From assembly GCA_027310725.1 (NCBI GenBank), contig DAIDAG010000027.1:26057-90056 (forward strand): a stretch of DNA of 64,000 bases, in the 5' to 3' direction. This document shows, piece by piece, positions 57,465-64,000 of the stretch. A model generated the notes under the pieces. The model was not told the DNA's origin. It saw nothing but the letters and a program-made list of their open reading frames with translations, and did not search any database. Position 1 is the stretch's first letter; every line of letters starts with the position of its first letter. Source of the DNA: Sideroxydans sp. (GTDB lineage Bacteria > Pseudomonadota > Gammaproteobacteria > Burkholderiales > Gallionellaceae). Made by a program: the position numbers and the translations under genes.

Positions 57465-57808
57465 TTGTTTTCCCCTAAAGTGTAAAAAGCACAAGATGCA
57501 TGGTAGGGAATTGCAGATCAAAACGGTGTATAGATAAATCCCGCGGGTATATAAAAGTTGTAAAGATTCTTGCTGGCCCGGTATACAAATCGGGATCGGT
57601 CAGCCGGACTGCCGACCGGTCTGAAACGCGGCCTACCGGGTTTTGAGACTCCCGCCGACAGGAGGCAAGTACCCATATAATTGATATGTCATAACAAACC
57701 AAGGGTTTTTCCTGCAAAGTCCGAGTTTGTTTTTGGGCATAATCAAGCGTAGAGTGCCGCCCCATTCTTGCGCAGACAGATAAAAAAAGCCGGGGGAGGG
57801 AGTACTAA
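57465..57808. promoter_or_regulatory. Divergent kdp / kup control region
   Basis: A 344-base gap without a gene. On the minus strand, 57547-57565 reads CTTTACAACTTTTATATAC, a T-rich pattern like KdpE sites, and TATACA follows it towards kdp. On the plus strand GGCATAAT (about 57739) is a possible -10 for kup, and a GGGAG site lies just before the kup ATG. A hairpin CGGTC...GACCG (about 57596-57617) is present. No riboswitch class was recognised. Confidence 0.4.
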
Positions 57809-59686
57809 ATGGATATGAAGCATGCAAATAAAAAGGCATCGACCGGGACATTGGCGTTAGCCGCGCTCGGCGTTGTGTATGGCGACATCGGCACCAGTCC
57901 CTTGTATGCATTCAAGGAAGCCTTCGTTGGTCCGCACGGATTGACTCCCAACGAACCCAACGTGCTGGCGACCTTATCCGCATTGTTCTGGGCGATGATG
58001 CTGATCATCTCGATCAAATACGTGTGGGTCATGCTCAAGTTCGACAACGACGGCGAAGGCGGTGTGCTCGCGCTGACTGCACTCGCAAACCGTTCGTCAA
58101 AGGGCACAGCACGCTGGAAAATGTGGATCGTCACGGCGGGCATCTTTGCGGCCGCCCTCTTTTACGGCGATGCGCTCATTACGCCGGCCATCTCGGTACT
58201 CTCCGCCGTCGAGGGAATCAGTGTCGCCACCCCCGCCTTCGAGCAGTTCATCATTCCGATCACGGTCGGCGTGCTCACCGGTTTGTTCTTCATCCAGCGG
58301 CACGGCACTGGCAACATGGGAAAACTGTTCGGCCCGATCACATTGCTGTGGTTTTTCGCGCTGGCAGTTCTCGGTGCTATCAGCATCGTACAGAACCCCG
58401 TCGTGCTGCATGCGGCCAACCCGATGTATGCGATCCGATTCGCAGTGGAACATCCGGCAGGCATGTTCATGCTGTTGTCGGCCGTGTTCCTGGCACTCAC
58501 CGGAGGGGAAGCGCTGTATGCGGATATGGGTCACTTCGGCGCCAAACCCATACAGTTGGCCTGGTACGGGCTGGTCTGTCCGGCCCTGCTCATCAATTAC
58601 TTCGGACAGGGCGCGCTGGTGTTGCGCTCGGCAGATGCGATCCAGAACCCGTTCTATCTGCTGGCGCCAGAGTGGTTCATGCTGCCGCTGGTTGCTCTGG
58701 CCACCGCCGCCACGGTGATCGCCTCGCAGGCCACCATTTCCGGCGCTTATTCGATGACCCTGCAAGCCATGCGTATGGGCTATCTGCCGCGCCTGTACAT
58801 CCAGCACACTTCCGATTCGCAGCGCGGACAGATCTACATTCCCGCCGTGAACTGGATGATGATGGTCGGCGTGATCGTCCTTGTGTTCCAGTTCGGCTCC
58901 TCCAATGCACTGGCCGCGGCTTATGGCATCGCGGTGTCCGGCACCATGATCATCACTACCCTGCTGACCGTCTTCGTCACACTGATGTTGCCGGGACGGG
59001 GACGCGCGCTGCTGTTGCCCGCATTGCTGATATTCGTGTTGCTGGAGCTGATGTTTTTCAGCTCCAATCTGACCAAACTATTCCACGGCGGCTGGATGCC
59101 GCTGGCATTCGGCCTGTTCCTGTTCCTGCTGCTCTCGACCTGGAAACGCGGCAGCACTCTGATCTCCGAACAGCGGCGCAAGATCGACATCCCCATGTCC
59201 CTGTTCATCTCCGGAACACAACCCGAAGTACCGCGCGTGCCGGGTACTGCGGTCTACCTGACGGCCGATCCGACCATGGTACCCAGTGCTCTGTTCCACA
59301 ACCTCAAGCACTTCAAGGTATTGCATGAGCAGACCCTGTTCCTGCATGTGGTGACCGAGGACGTGCCTTACATCGAGTTGCCCGAGCGCCTGAAAGTCAC
59401 CCAGCTCGCACCCGGCATGTACGATGTCGCTTTGCATTTCGGTTTCCGCCAGGAAGTGGACATCCCCCTGGCATTGCAGGGTTTGGGAGCACACGGAGTG
59501 GAACTCGAACCGATGTCCACCACCTTCTTCGTTGCGCGTTCAAATGTCGCGGACGGTCCCGGCGGCATGTCTGCCTGGCGTTGCGCCCTGTTCTCATGGA
59601 TGACGCGCCAGTCGGAAGGCGCGACGAGCTTCTTCAATCTCCCCCCCAATCAAGTGGTTGAGCTCGGCACTAAGGTAATGCTGTAA
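57809..59686 (+). CDS. kup: Low-affinity potassium transporter Kup
   Basis: A 625-residue K+/H+ symporter. The N-terminal ALGVVYGDIGTSPLYAFKEAF is the family signature, followed by about 12 TM helices (GDALITPAISVLSAVEG, ALTGGEALYADMGHFG, LINYFGQGALVL) and a cytoplasmic C-terminal domain from about residue 455. A GGAGGGAG site precedes the ATG. It is divergent from the kdp operon. Confidence 0.97.
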   Translation: MDMKHANKKASTGTLALAALGVVYGDIGTSPLYAFKEAFVGPHGLTPNEPNVLATLSALFWAMMLIISIKYVWVMLKFDNDGEGGVLALTALANRSSKGTARWKMWIVTAGIFAAALFYGDALITPAISVLSAVEGISVATPAFEQFIIPITVGVLTGLFFIQRHGTGNMGKLFGPITLLWFFALAVLGAISIVQNPVVLHAANPMYAIRFAVEHPAGMFMLLSAVFLALTGGEALYADMGHFGAKPIQLAWYGLVCPALLINYFGQGALVLRSADAIQNPFYLLAPEWFMLPLVALATAATVIASQATISGAYSMTLQAMRMGYLPRLYIQHTSDSQRGQIYIPAVNWMMMVGVIVLVFQFGSSNALAAAYGIAVSGTMIITTLLTVFVTLMLPGRGRALLLPALLIFVLLELMFFSSNLTKLFHGGWMPLAFGLFLFLLLSTWKRGSTLISEQRRKIDIPMSLFISGTQPEVPRVPGTAVYLTADPTMVPSALFHNLKHFKVLHEQTLFLHVVTEDVPYIELPERLKVTQLAPGMYDVALHFGFRQEVDIPLALQGLGAHGVELEPMSTTFFVARSNVADGPGGMSAWRCALFSWMTRQSEGATSFFNLPPNQVVELGTKVML

Positions 59687-59788
59687 AGCGACACTGATGA
59701 GCAGAAGTTATATCGATATAGCCTGACAACGGTTGAAGCAGCATCTGATTCGGCGGATAATCGCTCTCTTCTCAGGAGTGCCGGTCGA

Positions 59789-60364
59789 ATGACAGAATAC
59801 TTACTCATCCTAGTCAGCACGGTGTTGGTGAACAACATCGTGATGGTGAAGATACTCGGGCTGTGCCCGTTCATGGGCGTGTCCAAGAAACTCGAGGCCG
59901 CCATCGGCATGGGTGCGGCCACGACCTTCGTGCTGACACTGGGTTCCGGCGCCAGCTACCTGATCGAGCATTACCTGCTCGGGCCCGATCTCGCTTACCT
60001 CACCACCCTGTCGTTCATCGTGGTCATCGCCGGTATCGTGCAATTTACAGAAATGGCGGTCAAAAAGACCAGCCCCGAGCTGTACCAGATCCTCGGCATC
60101 TACCTGCCTTTGATCACCACCAACTGCGCGGTGCTCGGCATCCCCCTGCTCAACGTGCAGGCCAAACATGATTTCATGCAGTCGCTGCTGTTCGGCTTCG
60201 GCGGCGCGATGGGCTTCACACTGGTGATGATCCTGTTCGCCGGTATCCGCGAGCGTCTGGAAGGCGCCGACGTTCCCGGAATCTTCAAGGGTTCGGCCAT
60301 TGCGATGGTCACGGCCGGACTGATGAGTTTGTCATTCATGGGGTTCTCGGGCCTGGTGAAATGA
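59789..60364 (+). CDS. rnfA: Electron transport complex subunit RnfA
   Basis: A 191-residue integral membrane protein with six TM helices. Start [32 protein letters not shown] and the [10 protein letters not shown] motif with its conserved Cys match RnfA/RsxA, which binds a membrane-embedded Fe-S centre together with RnfE. It overlaps rnfB by 4 bases. Confidence 0.97.
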   Translation: MTEYLLILVSTVLVNNIVMVKILGLCPFMGVSKKLEAAIGMGAATTFVLTLGSGASYLIEHYLLGPDLAYLTTLSFIVVIAGIVQFTEMAVKKTSPELYQILGIYLPLITTNCAVLGIPLLNVQAKHDFMQSLLFGFGGAMGFTLVMILFAGIRERLEGADVPGIFKGSAIAMVTAGLMSLSFMGFSGLVK

Positions 60365-60915
60365 TTGCTGCACTTTGGGTGATGGTCGGCATCTCTTTGC
60401 TGCTCGGAGCAGTGTTGGGTTTTTCCGCGATCAAGTTCAAGGTCGAGGGCAATCCTCTGGTGGAAAAGATCGATGCCGTGCTGCCGCAGACGCAGTGCGG
60501 CCAATGCGGTTATCCCGGCTGCAAGCCCTATGCCGAAGCCATCGCCAAAGGCGAGGCCAACATCAACAAGTGTCCTCCCGGCGGCGAAGAAGGCATACGC
60601 AAACTGGCCGATCTGCTCGGCGTCGAATACGTACCGTTCGGAGAGGGTGCGGCGCCCAAGGCCAAGGCAGTCGCCTTCATCGACGAGCAGACCTGCATCG
60701 GTTGCACCTTGTGCCTGCAGGCCTGCCCGGTCGATGCCATCGTCGGCGCGGCGAAGCAGATGCACACTATCATCGCCTCCGAATGCACCGGTTGCGAGTT
60801 GTGCATCGCACCCTGCCCGGTGGATTGCATCAGCATGCAGCCCATCGGCGAAGACATCACCAACTGGAAGTGGGATTACCCGACCATCCCCATCGTACAG
60901 GTTGCCGCAAGATGA
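60361..60915 (+). CDS. rnfB: Electron transport complex ferredoxin subunit RnfB
   Basis: A 184-residue protein with an N-terminal TM helix (about 3-25). The first cluster motif is [18 protein letters not shown], and two ferredoxin-type 4Fe-4S motifs follow, [16 protein letters not shown] and [16 protein letters not shown]. It is the entry point for electrons from soluble ferredoxin. It overlaps rnfC by 4 bases. Confidence 0.97.
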   Translation: MIAALWVMVGISLLLGAVLGFSAIKFKVEGNPLVEKIDAVLPQTQCGQCGYPGCKPYAEAIAKGEANINKCPPGGEEGIRKLADLLGVEYVPFGEGAAPKAKAVAFIDEQTCIGCTLCLQACPVDAIVGAAKQMHTIIASECTGCELCIAPCPVDCISMQPIGEDITNWKWDYPTIPIVQVAAR

Positions 60916-62618
60916 GACCGTTGTTCAAATTCCACGGCGGTGTCCACCCGGCCACGCATAAAGCCGAATCGACACGCACCCCGATCGCGCTGGCGCCGAT
61001 CCCCACGAAACTGGTCATCCCCCTGCATCAGCATGTGGGCAACCGTGCCGTACCGGTGGTCCAGGTCGGCGAGCGCGTGCTCAAGGGCCAGATCATCGGC
61101 AGGCCGGAAGGGCGCCTTTCCAGCGCGGTGCATGCTTCCACTTCGGGGACCGTCAGCGCCATCGACATGCAACTGGTCGCCCACCATTCCGGCCTGCCGG
61201 ACCTGTGCGTCACCCTGATACCGGACGGCAAGGATGAATGGATAGCCCACAGCGGAGTGGACTACAGGCAGACCGAACACACCGACCTGCGCCACCTGTT
61301 GCGCCAGGCAGGCGTAGTCGGCCTGGGCGGAGCCGTGTTCCCCAGCGACATGAAATCGTATTCCCACAAGCACAAGATCAAGACGCTGGTGCTCAATGGT
61401 GCCGAGTGCGAGCCTTACATCACCTGCGACGACATGCTGATGCGCGAACGCGCCGGCGACATCCTGCGCGGCGCCGAAGTGCTGCGCGAACTGCTGTATG
61501 CGGAAGAAGTACTGATCGGTATCGAGGACAACAAGCCGGAAGCCATCGCCGCGATGCAGAAGGCCGTGCTGGACGACAAGCATGCACACATGGAAGTGAT
61601 CGCCGTGCCCACGCTGTACCCCGGCGGCGGTGCCAAGCAGCTGATCCGCGTGCTGACCGGTATCGAAGTCGCCGCCGGCGTGCGCTCCACCGAGATGGGC
61701 GTGCAATGCTTCAATGTCGCCACGGCCTACTGTGTCTGGCGCGCGATCACATTCGGGGAGCCCTTGCTGTCGCGTATCGTCACCGTCACCGGCAACGTCG
61801 AGCATGCGCAGAACTATGAAGTGCTGCTGGGCACGCCGGTCGATGAACTGGTTGCACTCGCAGGCAGCCGCGCCGATACGAACAAGCACATCATGGGCGG
61901 CCCGATGATGGGCGTGGACTTGCCTTCCGGCTCGGTCGGCGTGACCAAGGCGACCAACTGCATCATCGAAGCATCGCCAAAACTGTTCCCGCCACCGCCG
62001 CCCGCCCTGCCCTGCATCCGCTGCACGCGCTGTGCCGATGTCTGCCCGGCCGAGCTGCAGCCGCAGGAATTGTTCTGGTTCTCCAAAGCAAAAGATTTCG
62101 GCAAGGCACAGGAATACCATCTGTTCGATTGTATCGAATGCGGCGCCTGCGCTTACGTCTGCCCCAGCCAGATACCGCTGGTCCAGTATTATCGTTTTGC
62201 CAAGAGCGAGATATGGCAACGCGAACGCGATGCCCAGGCTGCCGATCTCGCACGCGAACGGCACGAGTATCGCCTGATGCGCATCGAACGCGAGAAGCAG
62301 GAGAAAGCCGAGCGCCTGGCCCAGAAAGAGAAAGCCGCGCTCGCCGCAAAAGCGGCCAGCCCTGCTCCTGCCGTGAATCCGGAACCGGCGCACACCAGTT
62401 CAGCAGCAGACCCCGACGACACGCTGCAGATGCGCATCGATGCCGCCGTCGCCCGCGCAAAAGCGCAGGCTGCAACTGCGCAACCGAAGAACGTCAACGC
62501 ACTGACCCCGCAGCAGCAGGCCGAGATCGCCGAGATCGAGGCACGCCGCGCCAAGATCCGCGAAATGGCCTCGCATGCCGGCGCGGATGATGAACCCCCG
62601 AAATCCAATCAAGGATAG
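60912..62618 (+). CDS. rnfC: Electron transport complex subunit RnfC
   Basis: A 568-residue protein starting at the ATG overlapping the rnfB stop. N-terminal segment [21 protein letters not shown] domain with [12 protein letters not shown] and [17 protein letters not shown]-like region, then two 4Fe-4S motifs [17 protein letters not shown] and [17 protein letters not shown]. The tail (about 440-568) is a charged helical and Ala-rich extension ([36 protein letters not shown]), common in proteobacterial RnfC. Confidence 0.96.
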   Translation: MRPLFKFHGGVHPATHKAESTRTPIALAPIPTKLVIPLHQHVGNRAVPVVQVGERVLKGQIIGRPEGRLSSAVHASTSGTVSAIDMQLVAHHSGLPDLCVTLIPDGKDEWIAHSGVDYRQTEHTDLRHLLRQAGVVGLGGAVFPSDMKSYSHKHKIKTLVLNGAECEPYITCDDMLMRERAGDILRGAEVLRELLYAEEVLIGIEDNKPEAIAAMQKAVLDDKHAHMEVIAVPTLYPGGGAKQLIRVLTGIEVAAGVRSTEMGVQCFNVATAYCVWRAITFGEPLLSRIVTVTGNVEHAQNYEVLLGTPVDELVALAGSRADTNKHIMGGPMMGVDLPSGSVGVTKATNCIIEASPKLFPPPPPALPCIRCTRCADVCPAELQPQELFWFSKAKDFGKAQEYHLFDCIECGACAYVCPSQIPLVQYYRFAKSEIWQRERDAQAADLARERHEYRLMRIEREKQEKAERLAQKEKAALAAKAASPAPAVNPEPAHTSSAADPDDTLQMRIDAAVARAKAQAATAQPKNVNALTPQQQAEIAEIEARRAKIREMASHAGADDEPPKSNQG

Positions 62619-62627
62619 CCAACAATC

Positions 62628-63656
62628 ATGTGGAGTTCCCCTTTTATCACCCAGCCCAGCAGCGTCAGCCAGATCATGCTGCGGGTCCTCATCGCGCTGA
62701 TCCCCGGCATCGCGCTGTATGTATGGTATTTCGGTCCGGCGATCCTGGTATCGATCGCGCTGGCCTCCGTCACCGCACTGGCGACCGAAGCAGTCATGCT
62801 CAAGCTGCGCCAGCGCCCGCTCGGACCGTTCCTGTCCGACAACAGTGCCTTGCTCACCGCATGGTTGCTGGCGCTGTCCATCCCGGCGCTCGCACCCTGG
62901 TGGATGGTGGTGGTTGGTACCGCCTTTGCCATCGCCATCTCCAAGCACCTGTATGGCGGCCTGGGCAACAATCCGTTCAATCCGGCGATGATCGGATATG
63001 CCGTGCTCATCATTTCCTTCCCGGTACACATGACGCACTGGATCACGCCGCACGGAATGGGCGGCATCGAACTGTCGTTCGGAGAACAGCTGGACTACAT
63101 CTTCAATGGCGTACTGCCTGATGGCTTAAAGCTCGATGCGGTGACCATGGCGACTCCGCTGGATACGCTGAAGACGCAATTGCATCTCGGTTTATCGGTG
63201 AACGACATCCGCGACATGCCGATCTACGGCCATCTGGCGGGCAAAGGCAGCGAGATGGTGGCGCTCGGCTTCGCGATCGGCGGCCTTTATCTGCTGTCCA
63301 TCCGCATCATCTCCTGGCACCTGCCGGTTGCATTCCTCGCATCCCTGTTCGCCACGGCAGGCATATTCCATCTGGTCGACTCGGTACATTACGTCACGCC
63401 GTTGTTTCACTGGTTTTCCGGTGCGGCGATGCTGGGTGCGTTCTTCATCCTGACCGACCCTGTCACCTCGCCGACCACTGCCAAAGGCAAGCTGATCTTC
63501 GCTGCCGGTGCAGGACTGCTCACTTATCTCATCCGTGCTTTCGGCGGATTCCCCGACGGCATGGCCTTTGCCACGCTGCTGATGAACATCTGCGTGCCGC
63601 TGATCGATGCCTGGACACAACCCAGGGTCTTCGGCAAGAAGGGGGAAGGCAAATGA
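62628..63656 (+). CDS. rnfD: Electron transport complex subunit RnfD
   Basis: A 342-residue membrane protein. SPFITQPSSVSQIMLRVLIALIPG at the start, FNPAMIGYAVLIISFP, and the flavin-attachment region DAVTMATPLDTL, where the Thr before Pro is the probable site of covalent FMN. GAFFILTDPVTSPTTAKGKLIFAAG is the late signature. It overlaps rnfG by 4 bases. Confidence 0.96.
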   Translation: MWSSPFITQPSSVSQIMLRVLIALIPGIALYVWYFGPAILVSIALASVTALATEAVMLKLRQRPLGPFLSDNSALLTAWLLALSIPALAPWWMVVVGTAFAIAISKHLYGGLGNNPFNPAMIGYAVLIISFPVHMTHWITPHGMGGIELSFGEQLDYIFNGVLPDGLKLDAVTMATPLDTLKTQLHLGLSVNDIRDMPIYGHLAGKGSEMVALGFAIGGLYLLSIRIISWHLPVAFLASLFATAGIFHLVDSVHYVTPLFHWFSGAAMLGAFFILTDPVTSPTTAKGKLIFAAGAGLLTYLIRAFGGFPDGMAFATLLMNICVPLIDAWTQPRVFGKKGEGK

Positions 63657-64000
63657 AACGGATCGCCCGCTCCACCCTGCAAACCGCCATCAACCTGGTG
63701 TTTTTCGCCGTCGTCGGCACTGCAATATTGGCTTCGGTTTTTTATATGACACACGATGCGATCGTGAAAAGTGAAGAAGCCGAGAAGCTGAAGCTCATCA
63801 CGCAGATTGTGCCGTCTTCAATATTTGATAACGATATCATCCAGGACACGCTGAGCATCCCCGCCGATCCGCTACTGGGCAACGCAGACAGTACGCTTGC
63901 CTATCGTGCCCGCATCAAGGGCGAGCCCTCCGCGGTGGTATTGGAAGCTGTCGCGCCGGACGGTTACAGCGGCAAGATCAATCTCATCCTGGCCGTACGC
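63653..64000 (+). CDS. rnfG: Electron transport complex subunit RnfG, N-terminal part
   Basis: The first 116 residues of RnfG are present before the window ends. A basic start (MKRIARSTLQTAINL) leads into one TM helix (about 12-34), and the periplasmic part ends with APDGYSGKINLILAV, the segment before the SGAT-type flavin site that lies outside the window. rnfE is expected next. Confidence 0.92.
   Translation, partial: MKRIARSTLQTAINLVFFAVVGTAILASVFYMTHDAIVKSEEAEKLKLITQIVPSSIFDNDIIQDTLSIPADPLLGNADSTLAYRARIKGEPSAVVLEAVAPDGYSGKINLILAVR

Noticed and set aside
57465..57808. Potassium- or c-di-AMP-responsive riboswitch upstream of kup
   Set aside because: The gap has short hairpins but none of the conserved cores of known classes could be recognised.

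Overview
The window reads as a stretch of chromosome from a betaproteobacterium. Gene content and synteny (ispE / tRNA-Gln / prs / rplY / pth / ychF, lolB next to ispE, aat-bpt, ftsYEX, rnf, M16 peptidase pair next to rsmD-coaD-ferredoxin) fit this class. The load of O2, NO and c-di-GMP sensing proteins (two hemerythrin domains, a truncated hemoglobin with NsrR, an Aer-like PAS protein, two CZB proteins) suggests a microaerophile, possibly of the Gallionellaceae (Sideroxydans/Gallionella type). That placement is inference from gene content; no marker gene such as 16S rRNA is present.

Layout. 1-181: start of a DEAD-box RNA helicase. 436-4098: four consecutive lipoprotein genes (LPP20-like, LpoB-like, COG3014-like, LPP20-like) under one promoter. 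4117-10992 (minus): ychF, pth, rplY, prs, tRNA-Gln, ispE, lolB and a TPR lipoprotein, a housekeeping block. 11054-16884 (minus): a complete CzcCBA-type heavy-metal RND efflux system, followed by an OprB-like porin gene. 18805-22453: a Gld-like ABC transporter set and mutM. 22455-28934 (minus): a diguanylate cyclase fused to hemerythrin, ferredoxin, coaD, rsmD and an M16 peptidase pair. 29015-31656: ftsY, ftsE, ftsX. 31805-34357: bacteriohemerythrin, then a divergent nsrR / truncated hemoglobin / ferredoxin-reductase module with an NsrR-type operator. 34461-41633: small membrane protein, CZB protein, pmbA, darP, a chemoreceptor plus PAS pair, an esterase and a PilZ-like protein. 41733-45060: aat, bpt, membrane protein, pyrD. 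45061-46577: an accessory patch with two MITE-like elements, a tRNA-like remnant and an orphan gene with a J-domain-like HPD motif. 46578-57464 (minus): the potassium locus kdpFABC and kdpDE, interrupted by corA, a CFA-synthase-like methyltransferase and a small membrane protein. 57809: kup, divergent from kdp. 59789-64000: rnfABCDG, cut by the window end.

How the parts work together. Kdp and Kup give high-affinity ATP-driven and low-affinity potassium uptake from back-to-back promoters. NsrR, the truncated hemoglobin and its reductase look like a two-piece functional equivalent of flavohemoglobin for NO detoxification. The PAS protein and its overlapping methyl-accepting protein look like an Aer aerotaxis receptor split over two genes. 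Rnf couples ferredoxin and NAD oxidation to an ion gradient. Several short palindromic repeats sit between genes inside operons (ychF/pth, ftsY/ftsE, kdpA/kdpB, kdpB/kdpC). The only sign of horizontal input is the patch between pyrD and kdpE.
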